A DNA stretch of 64,000 nucleotides from Oscillospiraceae bacterium. Lineage in GTDB: Bacteria > Bacillota > Clostridia > Oscillospirales > Ruminococcaceae. The notes beneath the pieces were generated by a model that saw only the letters and a list, made by a program, of their open reading frames with translations, ran no database searches and was not told the DNA's origin. Below, piece by piece: positions 31,756 to 40,518 of this stretch. Positions within the stretch are counted from its first letter, which is position 1. Every line of letters starts with the position of its first letter. The stretch is taken from NCBI GenBank assembly GCA_009780025.1, contig WRAV01000001.1, positions 55,677 to 119,676 of the forward strand, written 5' to 3'. The position numbers and the translations under genes were made by a program.

Positions 31756-32328
31756 ATGAACACACACGAAGAGATAGTCCGCATTGCCGGGCAGGCTGCT
31801 GCGACGACCGCGGCGAAAGAGGCCGCGAAGGTTGCTATAGAGATGTGGGAAGAAAGAAGAAAAAGGGAGACCGCGCAGCGCGCCGATCGGCGGCTCCGCA
31901 ACACAAGGCTGCTCCTCGATAACTATCGGAGCTTTGTTGCCCATGTCAATTATGCCGTATACGAGGTCGTGCCCACAAAGGAAAGCGCCATCTATATTCT
32001 TGACCTTATGGAAGTATACGACGACATGGACAGCATGGTTATTGAGTCCATCAAGCGTACGACCGCTCGGACAGCTGTTATCGTCTCCCACATAGACGAA
32101 ATGCTCAAGATATACAGGGTCATGTGCGAAACTTCCAAGAAACCAGAAGATATTCGCCGGTTTCGTATCATCCGCGCACTTTACATCGAGGACGAAGAAA
32201 TGTCAATTCAAGCCCTTTCGGAGCAAGAAAGCGTTGACATTCGGACCGTATATCGCGACCGAGATATTGCTCTAGAACGGCTTGCAGCGCTGTTTTTCGG
32301 CATTGATGGTATGAACCGGCGTAGGTAA
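31756..32328 (+). CDS. ArpU/RinA-like late transcription regulator
   Basis: 190 residues. A helical N terminus, then a C-terminal sigma-region-4-like HTH: RFRIIRALYIEDEEMSIQAL followed by DIRTVYRDRDIALERLAAL. Such proteins switch on phage late genes, often through a terminator near the late promoter. ATG 31756. It lies directly before the late promoter at 32355, its likely target. Confidence 0.75.
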   Translation: MNTHEEIVRIAGQAAATTAAKEAAKVAIEMWEERRKRETAQRADRRLRNTRLLLDNYRSFVAHVNYAVYEVVPTKESAIYILDLMEVYDDMDSMVIESIKRTTARTAVIVSHIDEMLKIYRVMCETSKKPEDIRRFRIIRALYIEDEEMSIQALSEQESVDIRTVYRDRDIALERLAALFFGIDGMNRRR

Positions 32329-32354
32329 AAGCAAAGATGTCAAAAACGTGTCAT

Positions 32355-32384
32355 TGCCATGTCAAAACGAACTGTGTTATAATC
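32355..32384 (+). promoter_or_regulatory. phage late promoter
   Basis: TTGCCA (32355-32360), 18-bp spacer, extended -10 TGTTATAAT (TATAAT 32379-32384). TGTCAAAA repeats flank it (32339, 32361) and could bind the regulator. All packaging, head and tail genes follow on the same strand. Confidence 0.7.
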
Positions 32385-32413
32385 TAACCTGTAAAGTTAT
32401 GAATCGCCATAGC

Positions 32414-32445
32414 GCCGCCCCTTCGCCGGGGGCGGCATTTTCTTT
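32414..32445 (+). terminator. leader terminator just after the late promoter
   Basis: Stem GCCGCCCC (32414-32421) with GGGGCGGC (32429-32436), then ATTTTCTTT. It starts about 23 nt after the expected transcription start, so late transcription needs antitermination or read-through. Confidence 0.75.
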
Positions 32446-32555
32446 GGGAGGAGGTTCTGACCCGCTGCGCTTTTACTCCTTTTCGCGGCGTGCCCGCCGG
32501 TACTACATATCGCCAATGCGGTACCGGGCGGAGCATGTAACAAGGAGTTTTTAAC

Positions 32556-33146
32556 GTGGAGATAGTAACCATGAAGCTCGACGAGCTGAACCCCGCCGCA
32601 TACAACCCACGCAAAGCGCTGGCGCCGGGCGACACTGAGTACGAGCAAATCAAACAGTCCATCCTCACATTTGGCATGGTAGAGCCTATCGTATGGAACC
32701 GCCAGACCGGCAATGTCGTAGGCGGGCACCAGCGTCTGACCGTGCTGCGCGACCTCGGGTATGAGGAAGTGACCGTCAGCGTTATCGACGTGGACGAGGC
32801 GCAAGAAAAGGCCCTAAATGTTGCCCTCAACAAAATCTCCGGCGAGTGGGACGACGAAAAGCTGGCTGCGCTGCTGGATGAACTGGCGGCAGATGCCGAC
32901 GAGATGCTTATCGGACTGACCGGCTTTACCGACGAGGAGCTGGAAGAGATGTTTGCCCCCGGGGATGAGGGTGGCCCACCCACCCCCGCTGAGGACGATG
33001 ACGAGGATCCCCCTAGCCGAGAGGCCAACTTTAACTACCAAGAGCAGTTCGGCGTGATTGTCCTGTGCAAAGACGAGGACGAGCAAAAGGCCGTATACGA
33101 GCAGCTGGTGGAGCAGGGCTTTTCTTGCAAGGTGGTGGCAACGTGA
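32556..33146 (+). CDS. ParB/sulfiredoxin-like domain protein
   Basis: 196 residues. The N-terminal ParB-like fold has NPRKALAPGDTEYEQIKQSI and GNVVGGHQRL (GGHQR, residues 56-60), as in the N terminus of phage ParB-methylase proteins, but no methylase follows. The second half is acidic and then a small beta-alpha module (FGVIVLCKDEDEQKAVYEQL). Start GTG 32556 with AAGGAG 9 nt upstream. First gene of the late operon, and it overlaps the ABC-GNAT gene by 4 nt. Confidence 0.85.
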   Translation: MEIVTMKLDELNPAAYNPRKALAPGDTEYEQIKQSILTFGMVEPIVWNRQTGNVVGGHQRLTVLRDLGYEEVTVSVIDVDEAQEKALNVALNKISGEWDDEKLAALLDELAADADEMLIGLTGFTDEELEEMFAPGDEGGPPTPAEDDDEDPPSREANFNYQEQFGVIVLCKDEDEQKAVYEQLVEQGFSCKVVAT

Positions 33147-34294
33147 GCGAGCTTACGAAAATAGCCATCCGCAACCGGACGTCCGACTTCAACAGCTACC
33201 GCGCTGCCCGGGTAAAAAGTCTATTCAATGCCGAGAGCGGTTGCGACTTCGATCTTGACGCTGAGCTGGATCTATCTGGTGATTGGCAGATTGGCGTTGT
33301 GGTCGGCCCAAGCGGTTCCGGTAAGTCCTCCATAGGCAAGGTCATATTCGGGGAGAACCTGATACACGACTACGCCTGGGGGTGGGCGCACGACCGACCT
33401 ATCGTGGACGAGATAGCCCCGGACGGCGACTTCAACGATGTCACCGGCGCGCTGGCAAACGTCGGACTTGGCGATGTGCCGGCCTGGCTCCGCCCATTCC
33501 ATGTGCTCTCAAATGGTGAGCAGTTCCGCGCAGGCCTCGCCCGGCTAATCTGCATGAAGTCTGACCGCGTGGTGGTAGACGAATTCACATCCGTTGTCGA
33601 CCGGCAGATTGCCCGAATAGGCTCCCAGGCTTTTCAGAAAGCGTGGCGCCGCACTAATCCAACTGGAAAGGTGGTGCTCCTTACCCCGCACTACGATATT
33701 TTGGACTGGGTTCAGCCCGACTGGGTGTTTGATACCGGAACAAAAGAGTTCGAGCGCGGGCGGCTTCGACAAAGGCCGAAAATTGAGCTCACGGTTTTCC
33801 AGACGGACGGCGGTTACTGGCCGCACTTTAAGCAGCATTACTATTTAGACCTGCCCATGCCGCCAGCCGCAGAGTATTTTGTCGGCGCGGTGGACGGGGA
33901 GCTGGCCTGCCATCTTGCGGTGTCACCCCTCTTTACCGCCAGAGCATACCGCGCTACCCGCCTTGTCACAATGCCCGAGTGGCAGGGCGCGGGCGTGGGT
34001 TTTCGCTTTCTTGAATGGGTGTGTCAGTATCACCTCGAGGGTAACGGTCGCAAAGGTAAGAAGTATGCAACCTTTTTCCACACATCTCACCCGCAGCTGT
34101 GTATGGCCCTGCGTCGGGGTAGGCACTGGGTGCAAAGTAGCGCCATACTGTACGGTGATAACAAAGCCCGCAGCGCACGCAGTATAGCAAAGTCGCACGC
34201 CCGGCAGGCGAACACGGGACAAGATAAAATAACCGGAGTGGGCTATGGTGGTCATTTTCGCGCCGTGCAGGGGTTTAAGTATGTTGGGGCGTGA
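33143..34294 (+). CDS. ABC-type ATPase fused to a GNAT acyltransferase
   Basis: 383 residues from GTG 33143, which overlaps the ParB-like stop. Residues 1-210 are a soluble ABC ATPase: Walker A GPSGSGKS (55-62), signature LSNGEQ (122-127), Walker B VVVDE (D146-E147), no transmembrane part. Residues about 215-375 form a GNAT domain with the acyl-CoA loop EWQGAGVGFRFLEW. The pair suggests ATP-driven recognition of DNA coupled to acyl transfer; Mom of phage Mu is also GNAT-like. Substrate is unknown. Overlaps the formyltransferase gene by 14 nt. Confidence 0.8.
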   Translation: MSELTKIAIRNRTSDFNSYRAARVKSLFNAESGCDFDLDAELDLSGDWQIGVVVGPSGSGKSSIGKVIFGENLIHDYAWGWAHDRPIVDEIAPDGDFNDVTGALANVGLGDVPAWLRPFHVLSNGEQFRAGLARLICMKSDRVVVDEFTSVVDRQIARIGSQAFQKAWRRTNPTGKVVLLTPHYDILDWVQPDWVFDTGTKEFERGRLRQRPKIELTVFQTDGGYWPHFKQHYYLDLPMPPAAEYFVGAVDGELACHLAVSPLFTARAYRATRLVTMPEWQGAGVGFRFLEWVCQYHLEGNGRKGKKYATFFHTSHPQLCMALRRGRHWVQSSAILYGDNKARSARSIAKSHARQANTGQDKITGVGYGGHFRAVQGFKYVGA

Positions 34295-34814
34295 TTGTCC
34301 CGACAAGCTGGCTGTCTACGTTTATGGCGCAAACAACGCGGCCACGCAACCTATAATCCAAGCCTGCTTAGAACTGGTGGCAAATCGTCACTGGTTAGAG
34401 CTGGATATTCGCTCAGCGGACATAGCAATCGCCCCGCTGCTGACAACAATACTAACCCCAGGCGCGATACAACTGCCCCGGGTGGGCACGCTGGTATTTC
34501 ATCCCTCGCTCTTGCCCAGGCACCGGGGTGCAGATGCTATCCGGTGGGCGTTCAAGCTGGGGGAAACTTACACCGGCGTGACTTGGTTCTGGCCGGATGC
34601 GGGGATAGATACCGGCGACATATGCGAGCAGGAGGTTGTGGCGATACTCCCCGGGGAGACGCCGCGGGAGTTCTACACCCGGGCGGTTATGCCGGCAGCG
34701 GTCAGAACGCTTGCCCGGGCACTGGAGGACATTGCCGCCGGTCACCCCCGCAGGGTACCGCAGCAGCACGAACACGGAACATACGAGACCAAGATTATGA
34801 GGCGTGGCCAGTAG
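34281..34814 (+). CDS. formyltransferase-fold protein
   Basis: 177 residues from ATG 34281 (AGGGG 8 nt upstream; an earlier ATG at 34245 is in frame). FHPSLLPRHRGADAIRWAFK with GETYTGVTW and DAGIDTGDICEQ is the core of folate-dependent formyltransferases (Fmt, PurN, sugar enzymes). His 74 and Asp 110 of the catalytic triad are present, but the Asn two residues before His is Val 72, so a changed reaction is possible. The C-terminal tRNA-binding domain of Fmt is absent. Co-translated with the ABC-GNAT gene. Confidence 0.8.
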   Translation: MLGRDCPDKLAVYVYGANNAATQPIIQACLELVANRHWLELDIRSADIAIAPLLTTILTPGAIQLPRVGTLVFHPSLLPRHRGADAIRWAFKLGETYTGVTWFWPDAGIDTGDICEQEVVAILPGETPREFYTRAVMPAAVRTLARALEDIAAGHPRRVPQQHEHGTYETKIMRRGQ

Positions 34815-34847
34815 GCTGCGCCTTTGGCTATTTCGGAGGTGGTGATT

Positions 34848-36953
34848 GTGCCAAGGGCACGCTGCCCGGAGAGCTTCATCGCCGAGAAAAGATACAAGGC
34901 CGGTGAGAAGCTTGTTGACATCGCCCAATCAATGGGCAAACCTGTTGGCACAGTCCGTCGGTGGAAGTCTGACCAGGATTGGGATGGCAAAAAAAAACAA
35001 ACCGAACGCTCGGATATAATTCCGAACGCTCGGAAACAAAAGCGCACGCTGCACGCAGAGCCGTCGCCGGTATTTGAGGCGGTAGCCAATGCAGTAGAGG
35101 AAAATGATGAGCTGACGGATAAGCAGAAGCTATTCTGCGTCATTTACCTTACGAACTTTAATGCCACACTGGCATACCTCAAAGCGTATGGGTGCTCGTA
35201 TGAGACTGCGAACAGGTGCGGTCCTCGTCTGATGGTAAATGTCCGTATACAAGAAGAGGTTCGCGAACTCAAAAAAATAAAGAATGCAGTTCTTGGCGGA
35301 CTATGCGGCGAAGACGTGGTTGAGCTTCACATGCGCATCGCATTTGGCAATATGAAAGACTTCGTAAAGTCTGGAAGCCGAACTGCGCCAGTTCTAAACA
35401 ATGGTCGACCAGTCATGATTGAGCACCCCAAAACCGGTGAGAAGAAAATGCTCACCCAGGTAATCAACGAGGTTAGACTAATTGACAGCAACATGGTCGA
35501 CGGTCAGCTCATTACCGAAATTTCCGAGGGCCGCGAGGGCGTAAAAATCAAGCTGGCAGAAAAACATCGGTCGCTGGCCTTTCTTGAGCGCTACTTCGAG
35601 CTTTACCCGATGGATCGGCACCGCAAAGAGTATGACCGACAACGCCTTGCTCTGGAGCGCGCGAAAAACGAGGCTGAGCACGCTGTTCTGCATGGCACGG
35701 CTGAAACCGCAGCCACATACCGCGGGCTGCCAGCGTCATCCATCGGCAAAGCATACCTCGACATTGACCGCGACATCAACGCCCGGCGACACACCCGCTA
35801 TGATTTCAAAGGTGGGCGCGGCAGCTTGAAAAGCTCTTACTGTGCGCTGAAGCTGGTTGACCTAATTATGCTCAACGAGGCATATTGCGGGTTGGTAGTG
35901 CGTGCGGTAAGAGATACCTTGCGCGATTCTGTCTATGCTCAAGTCACCTGGGCAATTGATGAGCTGGGATTGACCGAGCTGTTCCGCTGCACAGTATCCC
36001 CCATGCAAATCACCCGCAAAGACACCGGGCAGGTTATTTATTTCCGTGGCGCAGACGACCCCGGCAAGATTAAGTCTATCAAACCGCCCAAAGACAAATA
36101 CATCGGTATTGTTTGGGGCGAGGAAAAAGACCAAATCGGGCCGGAGACATGGCGCAACATCCTACAGTCGGCGTTCCGGGGCGGCAGCGATGGGCTTACG
36201 TTCAGCTCGTACAACACGCCTATAAGCCAACAGCACTATATCAACAAAGAAGCGCTGGTTGACGACCCACAACGGGTTATCCACCACAGCTATTATACCG
36301 ATGCGCCGCCCGAATGGCTTGGGCCGGCGTTTTTTGACTTGGCGGAGCATCTAAAAGCCACCAACGAGCGCGCTTTTAGGCATGAGTATCTGGGTGAGGC
36401 AACCGGCACCGGTGCCAATGTGTTTGAAAACGTCACACTGCGCAGGATAACGGACGAGGAAATAGCGGGATTTGACAGAGTATATCCGGGGCTTGACTGG
36501 GGATATTTCCCGCATCCTGCTGCTTTCAATGCTCATTACTACCACTCCGCGAGCCAGAAGCTGTACATCTTCGGAGAGGTTACTGCTCTAAAGGCAAGCA
36601 ACGAGAAGCTCGCTGGAATGATTGGGGACGAGTGGAAAGATACTCACATTATCGCGGATTCCGCAGAGCCCAAATCAATTCAAGACTTTAGAGATCTTGG
36701 TTTTTGGATTTCGGGTGCGAAAAAAGGCAAGGGTAGCGTTGAGCACGGCATGAAGTGGGTTGCCAGCCGCGCTGAAATTATCATTGACCAAGAACGCTGC
36801 CCAAATGCTGCCGTTGAGTTTGTGAGCTACGAACACCCTCGCGACAAAGACGGCAATATTATCTCGGGCTATGTTGACAAGGATGATCACAGCATTTCAA
36901 ACTGCCGGTACGCGCTTGAAGAAGTTATCCGGCAAGAAAGGTGGGAGCGGTAA
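34848..36953 (+). CDS. terminase, small and large subunits fused
   Basis: 701 residues. The first ~150 are a small-subunit module: an HTH-like GEKLVDIAQSMGKPVGTVRR and the Terminase_2 core LTDKQKLFCVIYLTNFNATL. From ~300 onward it is a PBSX-type large subunit: Walker A GGRGSLKSS (~322-330), Walker B IGIVWGEE (~418), and nuclease PGLDWGYFPHP (~549). It cuts and pumps phage DNA into proheads. Start GTG 34848 with GGAGGTG 6 nt upstream, rather than the TTG at 34824. A single-chain TerS-TerL is unusual. Confidence 0.92.
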   Translation: MPRARCPESFIAEKRYKAGEKLVDIAQSMGKPVGTVRRWKSDQDWDGKKKQTERSDIIPNARKQKRTLHAEPSPVFEAVANAVEENDELTDKQKLFCVIYLTNFNATLAYLKAYGCSYETANRCGPRLMVNVRIQEEVRELKKIKNAVLGGLCGEDVVELHMRIAFGNMKDFVKSGSRTAPVLNNGRPVMIEHPKTGEKKMLTQVINEVRLIDSNMVDGQLITEISEGREGVKIKLAEKHRSLAFLERYFELYPMDRHRKEYDRQRLALERAKNEAEHAVLHGTAETAATYRGLPASSIGKAYLDIDRDINARRHTRYDFKGGRGSLKSSYCALKLVDLIMLNEAYCGLVVRAVRDTLRDSVYAQVTWAIDELGLTELFRCTVSPMQITRKDTGQVIYFRGADDPGKIKSIKPPKDKYIGIVWGEEKDQIGPETWRNILQSAFRGGSDGLTFSSYNTPISQQHYINKEALVDDPQRVIHHSYYTDAPPEWLGPAFFDLAEHLKATNERAFRHEYLGEATGTGANVFENVTLRRITDEEIAGFDRVYPGLDWGYFPHPAAFNAHYYHSASQKLYIFGEVTALKASNEKLAGMIGDEWKDTHIIADSAEPKSIQDFRDLGFWISGAKKGKGSVEHGMKWVASRAEIIIDQERCPNAAVEFVSYEHPRDKDGNIISGYVDKDDHSISNCRYALEEVIRQERWER

Positions 36954-38372
36954 ATGGTGACGGTGCAGGATTTAGAAAAGGTCCGCTCAGACAATAAGCT
37001 GGAAAAATTCATCATCGAAACCATAAGTGCGCATAACGTTTCGGCGCTCGAAAAAAACATGCTTTACTACGAGGGCAAAAACCCATACCTCACAAAGCTG
37101 AAGATTGAAGTTGAGCTTGCCGATGGCAATGTTCTTGACCTCACCCCAAAGGCCAAAATTTACAGCGCGTTTGCCCAAATCATAATAGACCACGGGGTCA
37201 GCCGCCTGTGGGATAACCCCGTGCAGCTTGACGATAATATTGACCGTGAGATTTTAGGCGTAAACTTTGACGAAGATGTCCACGAGTACGCCCGCATGGC
37301 GGCAATCCACGGCGTTTCCTGGGTGTTTTACAACAACGGTGCCCCGATTATGTTTCCAGCTACGGACTTTATACCATTGCCTGATGAATGGGACGGTGAA
37401 GTCCGCGCGGGGATACGGTTTTGGCAGATCGACCCCAAAAAGCCGATGGTGATACAGCTCTATGAGATGGACGGCTTTATCGAGTGGCGCAAAGAAGACG
37501 GTAAAGACCAGTTGACACCGGTAGATGCAGCGGGAGCCCCCACCCCAAAGGCGACAAAACGTTCATATCGCACCAATAAACCGGTCGGTGGCCAAGGCTA
37601 TGTAGAGACCACCGCTGAGACCCCTGGGGCTGAATATGCCGAGTTCCCTGTGGTGCCGTACTATCCAAACCCCAAGCGTACAAGCGAGCTCACGGGGCCG
37701 GTTAAGTCCAGCATAAATTTCTATGATGAAAAAAACACAGTCTACAGCGACGAAATTATCATGGAAAAAGGTTTTATGTGGAGCGTAAGCGGTTACGGTG
37801 GGCAAGCGAAAGACCTTACCGAGTTAGTAGAAAAGGCCCGCAAGCTGAGAATCATTGCCGACCGCCGCTTGGATGGTGATGCCCAGATCGATGTAAGCAC
37901 AACCGAAGCCCCTTACTTATCACACAAAGAAGCTATGGATGCAGCAGAGGCCGCTATATTCCGAGATGCGCGCATCATGAACCCCAATGTGTTGATGTCC
38001 GGCGGCGTCACCACCGTGGCAATCCGGGCGGCCATGCAGCGCGAGGACAAGAAGATGGTAGGTGTAGAAACTGAGGCACGCCGGTTTGTGCGTCGTCTGC
38101 TAAAGGTAGCGGGCGTGGAAAGCAAACTGATAGCCTTTAAGCACCGCACTCTGGTAAACGAGCTCGAGATTGTCCAGATGCTTGCCCAGGGTGTCAGCGA
38201 TCTGCCTTTTGAGTACCAAGTGAAGCTCAACCCGGCGATACCTGCGGATATGCAGCAAGGAATTATCGATGCTAAAGCCAAAGAGCAATTAGCCTATGAC
38301 GAGGCCGCTATTGCAGAGATTGAGCGCAAGATGGCTGAAGCTCGGGCGGCTGGCGAACAGAACAATGGATAG
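36954..38372 (+). CDS. portal protein (SPP1 gp6-like)
   Basis: 472 residues. Twelve-fold ring at the capsid vertex through which DNA passes. LRIIADRRLDGDAQIDV, QREDKKMVGVETEARRFVRR and the early YYEGKNPYL segment match the SPP1 Gp6 family. ATG 36954 directly follows the terminase stop. The stop overlaps the next start by 8 nt. Confidence 0.9.
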   Translation: MVTVQDLEKVRSDNKLEKFIIETISAHNVSALEKNMLYYEGKNPYLTKLKIEVELADGNVLDLTPKAKIYSAFAQIIIDHGVSRLWDNPVQLDDNIDREILGVNFDEDVHEYARMAAIHGVSWVFYNNGAPIMFPATDFIPLPDEWDGEVRAGIRFWQIDPKKPMVIQLYEMDGFIEWRKEDGKDQLTPVDAAGAPTPKATKRSYRTNKPVGGQGYVETTAETPGAEYAEFPVVPYYPNPKRTSELTGPVKSSINFYDEKNTVYSDEIIMEKGFMWSVSGYGGQAKDLTELVEKARKLRIIADRRLDGDAQIDVSTTEAPYLSHKEAMDAAEAAIFRDARIMNPNVLMSGGVTTVAIRAAMQREDKKMVGVETEARRFVRRLLKVAGVESKLIAFKHRTLVNELEIVQMLAQGVSDLPFEYQVKLNPAIPADMQQGIIDAKAKEQLAYDEAAIAEIERKMAEARAAGEQNNG

Positions 38373-39342
38373 GGCGACCAATAACCGTCTGCGCAACCTC
38401 GACCGCCGCTTGCAGGCTACATATAATCAAGCTTTCCAATCTGCCTTAGCTCACAACCACCGTGCGATACAGCAGTTGGCCGATTTTGCGCCCGACCCTG
38501 ACTTGCCGCAAGCGTCGCAAGAAGCTCAATGGCGAGCACATTTTTACGCAGTTGACCAGCGAACCGGTCTGTCTAGGAATATCTCCGACAGGTTAGGGCG
38601 TTGTGCCGAGAACGTAGGGCAGATGGTTGTCAGCGAGAGCTTGAATATTTTCGCTGACAACTATAACCGCGAAACCAACGATATCAGTTCGCAATTGGGC
38701 GTGGCCGGCGCAGTTGTTCTTTGGCACATGTATGGCAGACAGAAGCTCGCTGATCTTTTTGGTGCTGGTGGATCCGATGCCCAGTGGTCAGCAGGTGGTA
38801 GCGGGTTTGATTACATTTTGTTTTGCCTTTCGCAAGACAGAGCGAGGGGAAAATACTTTTTCCTTCGGGCATTGCGTCGGCTGAGCGCTGGCGACGATGT
38901 TGCCCGGCGACTAATGAACGAGCTTGTTCAAGGGGCAGCACAGGGTAAGAGTGCGCAACAGATTGCGGCGGCAATTCGCAAAGCTATCGAATCAAGCCGC
39001 AGTCACTCTATGACGATAGCTCGCGCCGAGTGTCTTCGGGCCGCTTCACAGGGGCGCTACCTTGCGGCTTGCCAGGCGCACTATGAGCTCGGCATTCCGA
39101 TGAAAAAACGCTGGGTGCACGCTGGCGACTTTGACAACCCGGCTGCCCGCGACCAGCACATAGCTATGCACATGGAAACAGTTGCAATGGATGCGACATT
39201 TTCCAATGGGCTGATGTACGCACACGACCCGAACGGCCCGCCGGAAGAAACGATAAACTGCCGCTGCACGGTTGTGTATGTGGTTGCCGTTGGCAGGCAG
39301 TCACAGGCCTACAGAGATTTGGTGGAAAGGTTGAGTGCGTGA
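38365..39342 (+). CDS. minor head protein, Mu F-like (SPP1 gp7)
   Basis: 325 residues. The C-terminal Mu F-like domain is clear: ARAECLRAASQGRYLAACQA, KRWVHAGDFDNPAARDQH and the closing EETINCRCTVVYVV. Needed for head assembly or DNA entry and bound to the portal. ATG 38365 overlaps the portal stop. Confidence 0.88.
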   Translation: MDRATNNRLRNLDRRLQATYNQAFQSALAHNHRAIQQLADFAPDPDLPQASQEAQWRAHFYAVDQRTGLSRNISDRLGRCAENVGQMVVSESLNIFADNYNRETNDISSQLGVAGAVVLWHMYGRQKLADLFGAGGSDAQWSAGGSGFDYILFCLSQDRARGKYFFLRALRRLSAGDDVARRLMNELVQGAAQGKSAQQIAAAIRKAIESSRSHSMTIARAECLRAASQGRYLAACQAHYELGIPMKKRWVHAGDFDNPAARDQHIAMHMETVAMDATFSNGLMYAHDPNGPPEETINCRCTVVYVVAVGRQSQAYRDLVERLSA

Positions 39343-39343
39343 C

Positions 39344-39691
39344 ATGGGCGTTAAATTTACGAGCAACAAATCTGTCGTCCAAAAACAGTTCCAGCAAAAT
39401 GCCGAACGTGCAGTGGCTGCCATGGGTGCTAAGGGTGCAGAACTGACGAAAATGTATATAACTGCATCCGGCAGAATCGAAACCGGCCTTATGCGTGATA
39501 CAGTTGGCCACGTTGAAGACTTGCCAAACCTGGAGACGGCGTTCGGCATTGAGGCGTTTTATGGCATATTCCAAGAAGTGGGAACAAGCCGGGGCATTGT
39601 GCCGGGAAACTTTATCTTCAACGCGGGCAACAACCACAGCAAGGATTTTGAGGAAATAGCAAAGACCATGTTGGGAGAGGGTTTCGAGTAA
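39344..39691 (+). CDS. HK97 gp10-like / minor capsid protein
   Basis: 115 residues. MGVKFTSNKSVVQKQFQQNA with SGRIETGLMRDTV and YGIFQEVGTSRG is the HK97 gp10 head-tail family pattern. Placed before the scaffold rather than with the other connectors, which is unusual. Start ATG 39344 or GTG 39335; the ribosome site AAAGG fits neither perfectly. Confidence 0.75.
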   Translation: MGVKFTSNKSVVQKQFQQNAERAVAAMGAKGAELTKMYITASGRIETGLMRDTVGHVEDLPNLETAFGIEAFYGIFQEVGTSRGIVPGNFIFNAGNNHSKDFEEIAKTMLGEGFE

Positions 39692-39721
39692 TTGAACTTC
39701 TGACAAACAAGCTTGGTTTTT

Positions 39722-39741
39722 AGCCGCGAGAGCGGCTTTTT
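39722..39741 (+). terminator. intrinsic terminator between head genes
   Basis: AGCCGC-GAGA-GCGGCT followed by TTTTT. It may reduce read-through so that capsid genes are set at a different level; no promoter downstream is obvious. Confidence 0.75.
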
Positions 39742-39807
39742 ACATGCCTTTTTAGCATTTTAGGCGTAAAAGAAAAAGCCATGCCTTGATTTAAGGCGTA
39801 AAACAAA
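39742..39807. repeat. imperfect direct repeat
   Basis: CATGCCTTTTTAGC... and CATGCCTTGATTTA... each lead into AGGCGTAAAA (about 39743-39771 and 39780-39803). It fills part of the 172-bp gap before the scaffold gene. Purpose unknown. Confidence 0.4.
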
Positions 39808-39864
39808 ATCCGGCAGTGGTGCGACCACGTAAAAAAGCGTATGCCGAAAATTAGGAGGATTGAC

Positions 39865-40512
39865 ATGACGCGGAAATTTTTGGTTGGACTTGGCATTGAT
39901 GCCGAGGTGGTAGAGAAAATCATCGACGCAAACGGCGCCGACATCGAGCGCGAAAAAGGGGTGGCTGCAGGGCTGCGGGACGATTTGCAGAAAGCCAAGG
40001 ATGATTTGGCGACTGCAAAGGCTGACCTTGAAAAGGCGAAACAGCCAGACAGCGATCTCGAAAAGGTTAAGGCCGACCTCGAGGCCGAAAAGCAGGCCCA
40101 TGCTGCAACCAAAGAGCAGTTGGGCAAAGATTTAGAAACCGAGAAGGCTGCCCACAAAACCACCCAGGACGGCATTGCTGCCGAAAAGGATGCTGCCGAG
40201 GAGCGCACGCTTATAGCCAAGTTGCTTGAAACCCCTGGAGAGGACGGTATCAGAATGAGCGCGGCCGCGATACCCATTGCTCTGAAGCAGTACGACCGGG
40301 CTGTTGTCAAGCGTGACAAGGGTGGTAAAATCGCGAACCCTGAAGATGTTCTAAAGCATTTCCGCGAGGGTGACTTCAAAGACTTTTTTGGCAAAACCCA
40401 AGCTGCTGGTGCAGATGTTGGGAAGCCTCCTGCGGGTGGGGGCGGCGGCGATGATGGCCAGCCCAAAACTCTCCGCGATGCACTGGCACAAAAATACACA
40501 CCGAAAGGATGA
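39865..40512 (+). CDS. scaffold protein (GP20 type)
   Basis: 215 residues. A short N-terminal domain, a long Lys/Glu/Ala coiled coil (AKDDLATAKADLEKAKQ...), then KLLETPGEDGIRMSAAAIP and a Gly-rich tail ending LRDALAQKYTPKG. Typical internal scaffold made next to the capsid protein. ATG 39865 with AGGAGG 7 nt upstream, chosen over ATG 39841. Confidence 0.85.
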   Translation: MTRKFLVGLGIDAEVVEKIIDANGADIEREKGVAAGLRDDLQKAKDDLATAKADLEKAKQPDSDLEKVKADLEAEKQAHAATKEQLGKDLETEKAAHKTTQDGIAAEKDAAEERTLIAKLLETPGEDGIRMSAAAIPIALKQYDRAVVKRDKGGKIANPEDVLKHFREGDFKDFFGKTQAAGADVGKPPAGGGGGDDGQPKTLRDALAQKYTPKG

Positions 40513-40518
40513 CAGTAA

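Noticed and set aside
32399..32554. 51-codon ORF across the late leader terminator
   Set aside because: Almost no leader before the ATG, weak ribosome site, and composition follows the GC hairpin.
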